DNA of 64,000 nt from CAG-411 sp045124315 (GCA_045124315.1 JBGVLO010000155.1:1-64000); one strand, 5' to 3'; shown: positions 17,801 through 26,979, counted from the first letter of the stretch. A program made the numbers and translations. The notes: generated from the sequence alone by a model not told the origin.

Positions 17801-20800
17801 ATAGTCTATATAGTAAATCCGCTGTGCTCCGGTTTCTGCCGTCACTGTTATCTTGGCATCCGAAGAGATCTCCCAGCTTTCAGAAGCGGTTGCATACTCA
17901 ATCTCTGCCTGGGCACCGTCCAAAAGGGCAACCTGCAATGTATTTCCAATCGTGGAACGCACGCCACTAATCTTAATTACATAGGACATGTTTCCATTTA
18001 TGGACTGGGTTGTCTCACTATAGCCTGTAAACAAATTGTTTGGATCATACACCCCAAGGATCTGCGCTTCTGAGTCGTCCTGAGAATAGTAAATATGATA
18101 GTTTCGATATGCCCCATTGTCTCTTGTCACATGAATGATGGCTACTTCATTATTGGTAAAGCTTATGTCATGTTTTGTCATATAGGAGCTTTGGTCCGAA
18201 TAATCCTCATCCGGATAGTAGACGGTATAACTTGCGCCATCTTCTACCTCAGCAGTTATGGTCTTGCCGATCTTCTTTTCGGATCCATAGAGATACCAGT
18301 CAAAGTTTTTAGATACACTATCCCAGTAACCGCTATAAGGACTAGATTGCTTATAAATTTCACAATCCTCTACCGATACACTTTTCAATTCCACACCGAT
18401 TGGGTAATAATACACCTTGTAGTCTGCTGTTAATTCTTGGTCCGGTGCCTCTAAATGCAGAATTGCAACCAAATTACGATTTTTGTAATCATAGTAGTAC
18501 TCGTCGTCTTCTTTCAAATCCGACAGATAGGTAATCTCTCTAATTCTTGCACCTTCCATCAATACATATTCCAGATCACGAGGTAATTCAGAAGCATAGC
18601 CACCTATCTTTATGTACTTATAAGAATTACTGATCTCAGTCTTCCAACCTGCCTCCTTGTCAACCTTTACACTTTTCACCCATTCTACAGTCTTGATAAC
18701 CTCAGGTTTTCTAATCTTAGAGTAATCTACATAATACAGAGTAGAGAGACCAAGCTTTTTACTGGTAATCTTAATCTGATAGGTCTTATAATACCAACTA
18801 TCACTATCATCATCTTCACTGGCTTCGTTATTTTTCCATCTTTTCCATGTAATTGTAGAATCCGGATCCCCAGTCACAATGTTAAGATCCTCTAATTTAT
18901 TAGATTCTCCGTAGAAATCAAACGAATGATCCGAACAATAGCTGGTATAGCTTCTCTCCCCTCCATTCCAGGTAATACCCTTTAGAATAAAGGTTTCTTC
19001 AATCTCTTTTAGTATCTTCTCTACTTTTTCAAGATCCTGCTCTAACTTTTCCTTATCTGTCTCTTTCAGATAGGTATTTTCCACCTGGGTCAAGGTAGCC
19101 TGATATCTGGCAAAGGCCTCTGCATCTTCTATTTCAAACTGTGTCAGCTTATTGAACACTGTTCCGATCTTTGCCTTTACACATTCATTTGGTTCTTCGT
19201 TAGAGGCTTCGTCCACAACAGTAAACTTACCGGTCTCTCCGTTGTAATCGCCTACATACCATACACCACCTTTTTTTGCGGTCATCTTAATGGTGTCCTT
19301 TAAGGTAGTTCCGGAATATACTTTGATCACCGGTTTCGAAGCAGTAAGTTTCGTTCCCGCGCCGGCATTGGAAAAGTCTTTTACAAATAATTTATACTTT
19401 CCTTTGGTCAGTTTGCTTACCGTAATGGTTTCCGGACCTTCGTATTCTTTATCATCCACATCTAAATCTGCAAATTTTGCATCACTGTAATCCGATAAAA
19501 GCGTTCCGTTTTTACGCATGGCATACGAATAATCACTGGCATCAAAATGAATGGAATACTCAGAACCATTAAAGGTATCCGGTCCATATAAATATAAATC
19601 CAGATCGGCACTGGCTTCTTCTTCCTGGGTGCCCCAGGTCAACACAAAACGAACAGCTTCTGAATCTAATTTCTTTGACATATACATGGTCTTTGTAGAA
19701 GTTCCACCAGACAACACGGAAATGTTCTCGTAGCTCTTCATAAAGTTCTCAGTATCATCCACTAACTGAACCGTGTACTGACCCGGTGTAACCTGACTAA
19801 AGGTAAATTTACCTTCTGGACCGGTTGTATCGTCTGCCACTTTATTGGAAGTGATATTGTTCATACCCTTTCGAAGAATGACACGGATCCCTGCAATGGG
19901 CTGGTTATCCTGTACATTCACAACGGTTCCCTGAATTGTTCCCGGCTCTCCATCAGTATCTAACAATAAAATGTCATCCATCTCATAAACCTTGTCTATA
20001 TACAGACTTCCCACATATACATTCTGGGTTACCAACTGGTATCCATCCGCCTCCACGATCAATACATAATTGCCCAGCATGACATCAGAAAAGCTGTACG
20101 TTCCATCTTCCTCTGATTTTACCGTTTTTGTGTCTTCCTTCGACAGATACACAGATGTATTGTCATTATTCATTTCAATGGTATATGGAACCAGATAAAG
20201 TTTTGCAGAAACTCCCACCGTTCCATCTTCTGTTTCTTCGTCTAACTTTATTACTTTTCCTTTTACTTCTGTAACCGGCAATTCGCCCAGACTTCCATCA
20301 TTTTCCGCAATGACGGTTTTCTTCTCACCTGTCTTTGTTATGGAAATGGAAATGGTACCAATACCGTTTACCTTTGGAATATCCTTCTCATCTTTTACTA
20401 CAACTGCAGTCTCTTCCCCGTTTGGTCCTACAGTTAAGGCAAATGTAGAGGTGGACTCAATATCCAATGGCACGAAAGCACTGACTTTTGTATTACTGCC
20501 ATAAATATGTACCGGAACACGGTATGCAATGGAATCACCCTTTACCATAACCTTTGCAGATTCGGCTATCAAAAGATCTGCAATCTTTCCATTGTTCTCA
20601 ACAGTAACAGAATCGGCATTTCCCAAAACAGCAAGAGATGGCTTTTTGTCCCCACTTGTAATAATGTGCCCCTTTTCACCATTTACATAGATGGTATTTC
20701 CTGATTTTTCCTTCCAGGTATCTTGTGCAATGGCCTCGATTAACACATCCTTGAAAGTGGCATTATTGGTAACGGTTGCCTTTGGTGCATTGACGATCAA

Positions 20801-21931
20801 AGTCACATCGGAATACTCTCCTTCCGGAATCACAATTTTTTCTTCCTGTGTCTCCAATCGGACAATAGCTGCACTACCGGATACAGAGGCAAGTGTGCTC
20901 AGTAATTCTTCTGTTCCGAATACCGTCTTTTCTGCCAGCTCTCCTGCTACTACGGTTACCGCAATGGATACTGTCACACGACTGTCTGCTTTGGCAGTTC
21001 CGGTAAGCACCGTAGTACCCGGCTGGAATGCATGGATCTTATTGTCTCCAAGAGAAGTTGCTACATTGCTGTCACTGCTTGTCCAGAAGATCTCTTTTGT
21101 CTCTACCTCCTCCGGCTCCCAGATCAAGTCCGGTGTATATTCTTCTCCGGCGGACAACTCAACCTCAGCCTGCTCCACGCGAAGAGAAAATGCAGGGGTT
21201 GGCTCTGGAGTTGGGGTATTCTCCTCCATTTCATCATTGATAATTGGTCCTGTAGTTACAAGTGACGCCTCTGTCTGTACCGGTATAACCCCATCTGTTC
21301 CTACAGGTGCAACCACATCTGTTGCTATCGGTGCAGCCCCATCTGTGGCTACAGGCCCATTGGTAGTTACCCCATTACCGGATACGGTGGCTACCGGTGC
21401 AGGCACAACAGTTGCCGGCTTTGTCACAGTAATATTAATGGACTTCTTCACTTTCATACAGTCTGCTGCATAAATGGTAACCTGTGTACTACCTTCGCTC
21501 ACACCGGTCACAAGTCCCGTTGCCTTATCGACCGTTGCAATCTTTGCATCCTTTACCTTATATTGCAACGTCTTAATAGTTGCCTTCTCCGGTGTCACTG
21601 TAGCAGTAATATTTTGTGTACCGCCTACGGTCACTGTTACATCAGAGGCTTCCACTTTCTTTACTGCTGTACCAATGGTAATCTTACAGGTAGCCTTTTT
21701 CTTTCCTGCCTTTGCAGTGATAGTTGCGGTACCTTTTTTGGCTTTGGCCTTTACCACGCCTTTTGCGTTTACTGTAGCAATTTTCTTATTGCTGGATTTC
21801 CAGGTTACTTTGTTCCCTTTTTTGGCTTTTGTGGGAGAAATCGTAGCCTTTAATGTTACCTTTCCTCCCTTTGCCAAAACATATTGGGCCTTGTTTAATT
21901 TTTTATGAAGCTTATTTATCCTTGGACCCAT
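14819..21931 (-). CDS. Giant modular surface protein lacking a signal peptide (5'-truncated?)
   Basis: The ORF encodes 2370 residues. Two Big_2 Ig-like domains occupy about 10-165 (VTWKSSNKKIATVN is typical). A Val/Ala/Thr/Pro linker spans about 165-240 and a third Big_2 about 245-325. A beta-rich region is followed by carboxypeptidase-regulatory-like modules (about 560-740), a segment resembling PPC or DUF2135 (about 750-860), and a coiled coil (about 920-985). Then come about ten beta modules of roughly 110-140 residues, several closing with a Y-Y-x-Q-D-type motif. A unit of 270 residues (810 bp) is tandemly duplicated between about 15.7 and 17.0 kb. No signal peptide, LPxTG or S-layer anchor is visible. 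The ATG at 21931 has no good ribosome binding site, and an in-frame TAA lies 21 bases upstream of it. The gene has probably lost its 5' end. Confidence 0.75.
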   Translation of the reverse strand: MGPRINKLHKKLNKAQYVLAKGGKVTLKATISPTKAKKGNKVTWKSSNKKIATVNAKGVVKAKAKKGTATITAKAGKKKATCKITIGTAVKKVEASDVTVTVGGTQNITATVTPEKATIKTLQYKVKDAKIATVDKATGLVTGVSEGSTQVTIYAADCMKVKKSINITVTKPATVVPAPVATVSGNGVTTNGPVATDGAAPIATDVVAPVGTDGVIPVQTEASLVTTGPIINDEMEENTPTPEPTPAFSLRVEQAEVELSAGEEYTPDLIWEPEEVETKEIFWTSSDSNVATSLGDNKIHAFQPGTTVLTGTAKADSRVTVSIAVTVVAGELAEKTVFGTEELLSTLASVSGSAAIVRLETQEEKIVIPEGEYSDVTLIVNAPKATVTNNATFKDVLIEAIAQDTWKEKSGNTIYVNGEKGHIITSGDKKPSLAVLGNADSVTVENNGKIADLLIAESAKVMVKGDSIAYRVPVHIYGSNTKVSAFVPLDIESTSTFALTVGPNGEETAVVVKDEKDIPKVNGIGTISISITKTGEKKTVIAENDGSLGELPVTEVKGKVIKLDEETEDGTVGVSAKLYLVPYTIEMNNDNTSVYLSKEDTKTVKSEEDGTYSFSDVMLGNYVLIVEADGYQLVTQNVYVGSLYIDKVYEMDDILLLDTDGEPGTIQGTVVNVQDNQPIAGIRVILRKGMNNITSNKVADDTTGPEGKFTFSQVTPGQYTVQLVDDTENFMKSYENISVLSGGTSTKTMYMSKKLDSEAVRFVLTWGTQEEEASADLDLYLYGPDTFNGSEYSIHFDASDYSYAMRKNGTLLSDYSDAKFADLDVDDKEYEGPETITVSKLTKGKYKLFVKDFSNAGAGTKLTASKPVIKVYSGTTLKDTIKMTAKKGGVWYVGDYNGETGKFTVVDEASNEEPNECVKAKIGTVFNKLTQFEIEDAEAFARYQATLTQVENTYLKETDKEKLEQDLEKVEKILKEIEETFILKGITWNGGERSYTSYCSDHSFDFYGESNKLEDLNIVTGDPDSTITWKRWKNNEASEDDDSDSWYYKTYQIKITSKKLGLSTLYYVDYSKIRKPEVIKTVEWVKSVKVDKEAGWKTEISNSYKYIKIGGYASELPRDLEYVLMEGARIREITYLSDLKEDDEYYYDYKNRNLVAILHLEAPDQELTADYKVYYYPIGVELKSVSVEDCEIYKQSSPYSGYWDSVSKNFDWYLYGSEKKIGKTITAEVEDGASYTVYYPDEDYSDQSSYMTKHDISFTNNEVAIIHVTRDNGAYRNYHIYYSQDDSEAQILGVYDPNNLFTGYSETTQSINGNMSYVIKISGVRSTIGNTLQVALLDGAQAEIEYATASESWEISSDAKITVTAETGAQRIYYIDYSKSAISTKIAKVAVANNTLYKCYLSGTTMYVYGENQTIGKPEEVSVSCVEGYTAVYKETGEEDAGSPSIVVTETETGATQTYTVSYKQDRTGLYIKKVKSASRAFASISISTANSYYPSYGNDYETIRITGYTKEAPADLEIITYSSKNTVKVIYAKDVDPESEDAKVWADRSQNCFAEVQVTDKKGRELKYLVYYNQDTTRASVSKVEVSDNAICHNVVSTSTDYVYEEGNRQNRLDFYPIYLVGDKPALGDSYNIKLTKGAKIANEISVDDDNWKYEKTARGISYTSASGYYGDIKCYPVKRFTVVSEDGEAEKHYMIYYGQDYSGAIVKDVTATDGSFVKMNADSDTSLVAIKNDGNNAGTQYEEVRYLVLQGAKETYQKDLYKFKFGEGAEIIESVSVEEESWPYTNSLSHSVSLYDEEENYCGSDSVTAQQRIVVEAPNGARETYVIFYRQYKEDARVLGFKDEGNTLYSPEIISYSHMSRLKKIVGLDEETGEEVTEDELVHQIYIVGDNKTLGDTYKLELSKGAKIITTQDVGTENGINYTSDMEISRSYCIGEDSESLSVVCKATKRVEVQGANGGVRVYLISYGQDYSDTLVQDVIATDGSFVKMNADSDTSLVSIKNDGNNAGIQSEKVRYLVLQGAKETYQKDLYKFKFGEGTEITESISVEDENWPYNSVSKNVSLYDENGNYCGSEAVTAQQRIVVKAQNGASVIYVICYRQYKEDAKVDGIKDENNTLYHTEISSYKTTVYKIVGRDEKTGNQETEREEVYPIYIVGDNKTLGDTYALELAKGAKVVTSQAVGTENGINYKYGMEKSINYRIDEDAEYLSVTCKATKRVEVQGKGGMRVYLIYYAQEKSGAQIKGIEDADNVVLYQQNQGSRYLCFDDTDEGKIFTEDYFVVGKNDTLGNGFTLQLPDGAKVVERMEKGGEEWPFSSEMTTRAYVYSTFLELELYGIVTVEAKNGAQRTYGIWYAKGSEADFPATSETE

Positions 21932-22220
21932 GGTAAAATTGACGGACCATTATACAATCCTATCAAACTGGCCACCAAGGAGAATATTAATTAACTTGTA
22001 CTTTACAAACTCTATTGATTGAATAAAAGGGCTTTCATTCATTGATGTTTGCCCCAGCTGGATAACAAAAGATTTTCTCTCAGTTTTTTCTTTTTTCAAG
22101 CCCATACTTTCTGTGCATAATAATAGTACAGTACCTGCAGGCAAATTAAAGGTAGACTTGGGCTATTTATCATCGAACAAGATTCTGATTGACTTGTTTT
22201 GGGTTTTATAGGATAATATA
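21932..22220. other. Gap with a possible gene remnant
   Basis: This is the region where the signal peptide of the giant protein would be expected. The minus strand holds a 64-codon open frame (22144-21950) reading LPAGTVLLLCTESMG near its start. That faintly recalls the last part of a PP2C/SpoIIE-type phosphatase domain, but the match is weak. It is not a signal peptide. It may mark a rearrangement breakpoint. Confidence 0.25.
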
Positions 22221-22266
22221 CTAAACTATAATAAACTTATTTACAAATAAGTTTATTATAGTTTAG
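22221..22266. promoter_or_regulatory. Perfect 22-bp-arm palindrome upstream of the DUF234 ATPase
   Basis: Arms ctaaactataataaactta and its exact complement extend over 22 bases each (22221-22242 and 22245-22266) with a two-base centre. The palindrome ends 24 bases before the ATG at 22291, where the promoter or 5' untranslated region should be. It could be an operator or an RNA hairpin. There is no adjacent T run on the plus strand. Confidence 0.6.
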
Positions 22267-22290
22267 CAATTTCGAAAGGATGATAATACA

Positions 22291-23688
22291 ATGTTTATTG
22301 GACGAGAAAAAGAACTTCGAGCTTTAGAAAACATGTATCAAAAAGATACCTTTGAATTTATGGTAATATATGGGCGAAGACGGGTAGGAAAAACAACTTT
22401 AATCAATGAATTTATAAAAGAGAAAAAGGCAATTTTTTATCCTGGTATTGATTCCAATGAGAAACAGAATTTAGAGCTCTTCAGTAACAGTATAATCTCT
22501 GCAGTTTCGGATCTGGAAATAAATACAATATTCCAGAATTTTCAGGATGCATTTGAATATATATATAGGCTGGCCCAAAAAGAGCGAATCGTACTTGTAA
22601 TCGATGAGTATCCATACCTTGCCAATTGTTATAAAGGAATCTCTTCTTTATTGGCATCCTATATTGACCATAAATTTTTAAATTCCAAATTAATGCTCAT
22701 ACTATGTGGTTCTTCTCTTTCCTTCATGGAAAACCAGGTGCTCGGATATCAGAGTCCTTTATACGGAAGAAGGACAGGACAGATGAAAGTACTCCCTTTT
22801 TCATTTTCAGAATGCAGAAAGTATTATCAAAATTTTTCCACATTGGATTTGGCATTGGCATATGGTATAACAGGAGGGATTCCTTTATACATGTCAAAAT
22901 TAGATGATAAAAAACCTATGGAAGACAATATTAAAGACAATTTTTTTGACACATCTGCATATCTTTTTGAGGAGCCGGGAAATCTCATAAAACAGGAATG
23001 TCGTGAACCAATGCACTACAATGCAATTATAAAGTCCATTGCAACAGGTGCCACAAAGATGGGAGAAATATCCGTTGTATCCGGTTTAAACGATACAAGT
23101 GCCACAAGCAATTACATGAGCAAATTAATGTCACTTGGAATCGTTCAAAAAGAATATCCCTACAAATCGAAAAACACAAAAAAAACCATTTACAAACTTT
23201 CCGATACTATGTTTCAATTTTGGTATCGCTTTGTGCCTGCTAATTTTGCATTGATTGAACAGGGAGCGAAGGATAGAGTGTTCCAGCGAATAAAAGCACA
23301 GATTCCTGCGTATATGGGATTTGTGTTTGAAGAAATATGTAAACAGTATCTTTGGAAAAAGAATTTAAGAGGAAATCTCCCCATCGATTTTACGGATTTA
23401 GGACGTTGGTGGGGAAATGATCCCATAAAAAAAATACAGACAGAAATAGATATTCTCGCAGACAATGAAGAAAATGAAGCGATTTTTGCAGAGTGTAAAT
23501 GGAGAAACGAAAAAGTAGGCGAAGCCGAACTAAAAGATTTGCAACATCAAAGCACATTATTTCATTATAAAAGAAATGTTTTGATCCTTTTTTCAAAGAG
23601 TGGCTTTACAGAAGGTTGCAGAAAGCTTGCGGAAGAATTTGGTGATGTGTTGTTAATTTCTTATGACGAGATGACGTGGGAGGATTAA
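22291..23688 (+). CDS. ATP-binding protein, archaeal-type ATPase with DUF234 nuclease-like domain
   Basis: This 465-residue protein has the opening MFIGREKELRALE and Walker A YGRRRVGKTT at 27-36. Walker B is VLVIDEYPYL near residue 105, and a sensor-like LILCGSSLSFM follows. The middle holds a winged-helix region (GEISVVSGLNDTSATSNYMSKL). The C-terminal DUF234 region has a PD-(D/E)XK core, EIDILAD followed by FAECKW. Proteins of this type are common in archaea and Clostridia, and their role is not established. The gene is monocistronic, with AAAGGA upstream, a palindrome before it and a terminator after it. Confidence 0.88.
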   Translation: MFIGREKELRALENMYQKDTFEFMVIYGRRRVGKTTLINEFIKEKKAIFYPGIDSNEKQNLELFSNSIISAVSDLEINTIFQNFQDAFEYIYRLAQKERIVLVIDEYPYLANCYKGISSLLASYIDHKFLNSKLMLILCGSSLSFMENQVLGYQSPLYGRRTGQMKVLPFSFSECRKYYQNFSTLDLALAYGITGGIPLYMSKLDDKKPMEDNIKDNFFDTSAYLFEEPGNLIKQECREPMHYNAIIKSIATGATKMGEISVVSGLNDTSATSNYMSKLMSLGIVQKEYPYKSKNTKKTIYKLSDTMFQFWYRFVPANFALIEQGAKDRVFQRIKAQIPAYMGFVFEEICKQYLWKKNLRGNLPIDFTDLGRWWGNDPIKKIQTEIDILADNEENEAIFAECKWRNEKVGEAELKDLQHQSTLFHYKRNVLILFSKSGFTEGCRKLAEEFGDVLLISYDEMTWED

Positions 23689-23769
23689 TTTATGATTGAG
23701 TGGGGGTGCGGATTTTTGTCATTTTTTACTTTTTAAGGCACACTTATTATTCTCATGTTTCTACTACAA

Positions 23770-23806
23770 AAGGAGCCGCCCACGAATTTTCGTGGGACAG
23801 CTCCTT
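23770..23806. terminator. Terminator between converging genes
   Basis: Arms aaggagc-cg-cccacgaa and ttcgtggg-aca-gctcctt form a stem of 15 pairs with a small internal loop. It lies between the DUF234 gene (plus) and the PPC/Big_2 gene (minus). Confidence 0.75.
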
Positions 23807-23839
23807 GTAATCCAAATATTATAAGAGAACCACATTTAT

Positions 23840-25510
23840 TTAGCGTTTTCTCTTCACTTTGATTTTATAGGTCTTGCTATTTCCGTTTTCTGCTTTTACT
23901 GCGATTTTCACGGTTTTGCTTTTTCCCGGTTTTAGTTTCACTCTTAAGGTGCTATTGCTGCTTCCGTTGATTTTTACGGTAGCTGCAGAATCTGTCTTTT
24001 TGTAACCAATGATGGTACTGGACATATTTTTGCTCAGGGTCAATGTATAGCTGGTTTTTGACTTGGTAAATTTCGGTGTTAATTTGCCCTGTGTAAAGGT
24101 AATCTTTGACAGAGTGTTCACCTTGCTCAATGCTCTCTCTATTGTAAAATTCATAGAAACTGTAATCTTACTTCCATCTGTAGTGGAAGCGAAAATGGTT
24201 ACCGTTCCTTCCTCTTTACAGGTAACTTCACCTTTCTTTGATACCGTTGCCACATCTTCATCACTACTACTCCAAATCACTTCCAAATCTTCATTCAGTT
24301 CATCGGGAACTGCCTCTGCATATACCTGGAATTTATCTCCTACACGAAGTACTTCATCCTTCTCCACATCTGCATACATTCGCAATTCATCAATCAATCC
24401 TGATGGTGCAGCAGACGCTGTCGGTGCTGCGGTTGCTGCAGTAGTCGGTGCGGTTGTAGCAGAGCTATTTGCAGTTGGTGCAGTTGTAGTGGCTGCATTT
24501 GCGGTTGGGCGTGTTACGGATGTAGTTGACTGAGGTGCATTGGTAACTGATGATGGTGCGGTTGTCACACGGGCTGGCTGGTTTGTAGCTGGTGCCGGTG
24601 CATTGGTGCCTGCCGCTGGTGCGTTGGTCACACGTGTTGGCTGATTTGTAGCCGGTGCTGGCATAGCTGTGACTGTATCGTCTACACCCGGATTTTCTGC
24701 CGGTGCTGCTGTAACGGTATCATTTGGCAAATCCCCGTCTGAGATTGGTGGAAGTGGTGTCGGTCCTTCACTTTCTTCCTCCTCATTGTCCTCCCAGTCA
24801 TACTCGTCATCGTCATAGGATGGCGCTCTTGTTGCCACAGCTCCAGGCTCGCTTTCACCGGTGTAATCGTCGTCATCATCTATAACCGGCTGACCTGTAA
24901 CCTCTGGGATATCTCCTGTGTTATCTTCATTGGTGCCAGAACCTGATGGATCCGAAGTTGGTGTGGTAACAGCTGCATTTGCATCGGTTGCCATAACCTG
25001 AATGGAGTAGTCAACCTCCGATTCCACATCTGCATCGCCCTTTTTCACGAGCACATAATAATCGCCCGGATCCAATTCTTTTTCCGTGGTATAGGCAGTA
25101 GGATTGGTGCCACTCTTTACCTCTGCCACTTTGGAGGTTCCGTTGCTTTTGTAAATGCCAAAAGTAAACAACTTATCGGTGCTCTGTCTTGGGACCGTAG
25201 TTTTTAACTTTACCTTGCTCTTTTTATCCAGTGAAAATTTAAAGTAATCCACATCTGCATCCTCTGAAATATTTCCAGTGTAGGTGCTGTTGGTGGAAAT
25301 GGAATTTGCAGTGTCTACGGTGTTGTTGTATTCCTGCTCATACTGGTCTGCAGATTCCGCAGTGTAATTGACTTTGAGCTGGTAGTCGGTGATGTCGGCG
25401 TATTTATAATAATCATAAGCCTGGCTTCCACCACTTACACTGACATAATACGTTCCCTTTGGCAAACGGTACCGTGCAGAATACCGGGAATTCATTTGAA
25501 TTGTAATCAC
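23840..25510 (-). CDS. PPC / Big_2 / cadherin-like exported protein, C-terminal part (frameshifted)
   Basis: This is the downstream 556-codon frame of a gene that begins at 26186. It opens inside a PPC-like domain (LPKGTYYVSVSGG), continues with a second PPC repeat (DVDYFKFSLDKKSKVKLKT), and then a long Thr/Ala/Pro-rich linker (about 175-385) with repeated TNAPA and TNQPA units. A Big_2 domain (VIWSSSDEDVATVSKKGE) and a cadherin-like beta-sandwich domain (TPKFTKSKTSYTLTL) end the protein. On its own the frame has no signal peptide and no convincing ribosome binding site at 25510. A single-base shift near 25485-25505 would join it to the upstream frame. Confidence 0.75.
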   Translation of the reverse strand: MITIQMNSRYSARYRLPKGTYYVSVSGGSQAYDYYKYADITDYQLKVNYTAESADQYEQEYNNTVDTANSISTNSTYTGNISEDADVDYFKFSLDKKSKVKLKTTVPRQSTDKLFTFGIYKSNGTSKVAEVKSGTNPTAYTTEKELDPGDYYVLVKKGDADVESEVDYSIQVMATDANAAVTTPTSDPSGSGTNEDNTGDIPEVTGQPVIDDDDDYTGESEPGAVATRAPSYDDDEYDWEDNEEEESEGPTPLPPISDGDLPNDTVTAAPAENPGVDDTVTAMPAPATNQPTRVTNAPAAGTNAPAPATNQPARVTTAPSSVTNAPQSTTSVTRPTANAATTTAPTANSSATTAPTTAATAAPTASAAPSGLIDELRMYADVEKDEVLRVGDKFQVYAEAVPDELNEDLEVIWSSSDEDVATVSKKGEVTCKEEGTVTIFASTTDGSKITVSMNFTIERALSKVNTLSKITFTQGKLTPKFTKSKTSYTLTLSKNMSSTIIGYKKTDSAATVKINGSSNSTLRVKLKPGKSKTVKIAVKAENGNSKTYKIKVKRKR

Positions 25511-26186
25511 TCAACTGGCAAATCTTCGTTACATTCATATCCTTATCTTCTGAATATAGTTCAATCAAATACTCTGTTGACAATTCTTTTATTCCTGTTC
25601 CTCCATCATAATAATAAAAACTTTTTTGATTTTCTGCATCAAGTTTAATATTAATCGAACCATTTTTGTTCAGCACAACTTTATATATATCCACATCCTT
25701 ACTATATACAGGATCATAAAAACCAGTAACTCCGGTTGTAGTTAGTTGTAAATTTCCTTTATATGCAGTATTTGGTTCTATTAGCATTGCGGTATCAAAT
25801 GTATCATTATCTTCAATCTCATCCGTCGATGATGCTTGTTTGTATTTTATCTCAACAGTAGAAGAATTATAGTTTGTGTTGCAAATAAAATATTCTCCTT
25901 TGGGTAATCGAACAGGATATTCTTTTGCATACGCTATAATGTCTTTATTTATACCTTTACAAATTGCTCCAACGCCCCAAACACTTCCATCCTCTGGTAA
26001 AACGAATCTATAATAGCTCGTTTTACCGTATTCAATATCAGTTTCTTCGTTTAATTCGATTGTTCCAACCACATCATATGACGATGCCTTCACAAAAATG
26101 TTTTTTTCCGGAAGATTCTGCCAGACAATTGCAGTGCTTAAAATTAACATTGCCATATTTCTAACTATGCTTTTTCTTAATCCCAT
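25413..26186 (-). CDS. PPC-domain exported protein, N-terminal part (frameshifted)
   Basis: This 257-codon frame has a signal peptide at its start (basic MGLRKSIVR, then a hydrophobic stretch ending before SSYDV). PPC-like segments follow: RLPKGEYFICNTNY and, later, DVDIYKVVLNKNGSINIKL. After residue 222 or so (QLSDYNSNEF) it runs into an unrelated tail, while the adjacent frame continues the domain. It is therefore the N-terminus of the gene at 23840-25510. Whether this is a true pseudogene or a sequence error cannot be told here. Confidence 0.75.
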   Translation of the reverse strand: MGLRKSIVRNMAMLILSTAIVWQNLPEKNIFVKASSYDVVGTIELNEETDIEYGKTSYYRFVLPEDGSVWGVGAICKGINKDIIAYAKEYPVRLPKGEYFICNTNYNSSTVEIKYKQASSTDEIEDNDTFDTAMLIEPNTAYKGNLQLTTTGVTGFYDPVYSKDVDIYKVVLNKNGSINIKLDAENQKSFYYYDGGTGIKELSTEYLIELYSEDKDMNVTKICQLSDYNSNEFPVFCTVPFAKGNVLCQCKWWKPGL

Positions 26187-26471
26187 GAATAACCCCCCTC
26201 TTACAAACTACTCTTGATTATGTTAAATTAAATACTTTTCTTTTGTCGAATTAATCCCCCCTATCCTCCTGTGAATTATTTCCAATTCCATTATAGGACT
26301 TTTACAATCCAAAGGCAATAAATCGACACATTAAATCTTTTTTAACTTTTTGTGTCATAGTATTACAAAACAAATTTTCCCTCCCCATTTCTTGCTATAA
26401 TGAATACTAATCATTTCTAAGAGAAAACTATTTAAAATACAACAAGATTACAATTTTTGAAAGGCAGGTGT

Positions 26472-26957
26472 ATGATTATGGCGTCAACTCCACTGTTAGC
26501 GCTTACATTAAAAGAATTACGTTTGAAGCATAATTATACCCAGAAATATGTCAGCCACTACTTAAACATGTCCCGTGGCGGTTATGCCCAGTACGAAGTT
26601 GACGGTCGTACGCCAAGTCTGGATATTCTCTTGAAACTTTCCGAATTATATCAAATTAATATTGATGTGTTAGTGAATCGAAGTACCATTCCGGAAATCA
26701 CAGAAAAACAAGCAAATGTCAGTCCCACATCCTATTTGCAAGATGAATCTTCTTACCATGTGGCTCAAGTGATTGATTTGGATCAGGTCCGACAGCTGGG
26801 AAATTTCTTCTTACATGCAAAGCCGGACTTACCTTTTGAACAGATTACTCAGGATGATATCAATCTCTTGGCAATGTACAAGCAATTGACTAAGGAACAA
26901 CAGGAATTTGTCCTTATTTTTTGCCAGCACTATATGAAGCAAACTTCAGACAAGTAA
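26472..26957 (+). CDS. XRE-family transcriptional regulator
   Basis: This 161-residue protein has an N-terminal helix-turn-helix (LKELRLKHNYTQKYVSHYLNMS then YAQYEVDGRTPSLDILLKLS), typical of Cro/CI-like regulators. A C-terminal region of about 80 residues ends with a helix, EQQEFVLIFCQHYMKQ. I chose the ATG at 26472 with AAAGG seven bases upstream; a TTG at 26457 overlaps that site. It is divergent from the frameshifted PPC gene across a 285-base AT-rich gap that must hold both promoters. Its target is unknown. Confidence 0.85.
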   Translation: MIMASTPLLALTLKELRLKHNYTQKYVSHYLNMSRGGYAQYEVDGRTPSLDILLKLSELYQINIDVLVNRSTIPEITEKQANVSPTSYLQDESSYHVAQVIDLDQVRQLGNFFLHAKPDLPFEQITQDDINLLAMYKQLTKEQQEFVLIFCQHYMKQTSDK

Positions 26958-26979
26958 AATGAATTTTTTATAAAGAACA

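Noticed and set aside
20691..21473. Long plus-strand open frame of 260 codons opposite the giant surface gene
   Set aside because: It is the antisense shadow of Thr/Val/Ala-rich repeats, has no ribosome binding site and matches no family. The minus-strand reading shows clear Big_2 domains.
21950..22144. 64-codon minus-strand frame upstream of, and in frame with, the giant surface gene
   Set aside because: It has no ribosome binding site and is not a signal peptide. The faint resemblance to a PP2C phosphatase tail is too weak to call a gene.
24063..24533. Plus-strand open frame of 156 codons rich in Val and Ala
   Set aside because: It is the shadow of the Ala/Thr/Pro linker of the minus-strand PPC/Big_2 protein.
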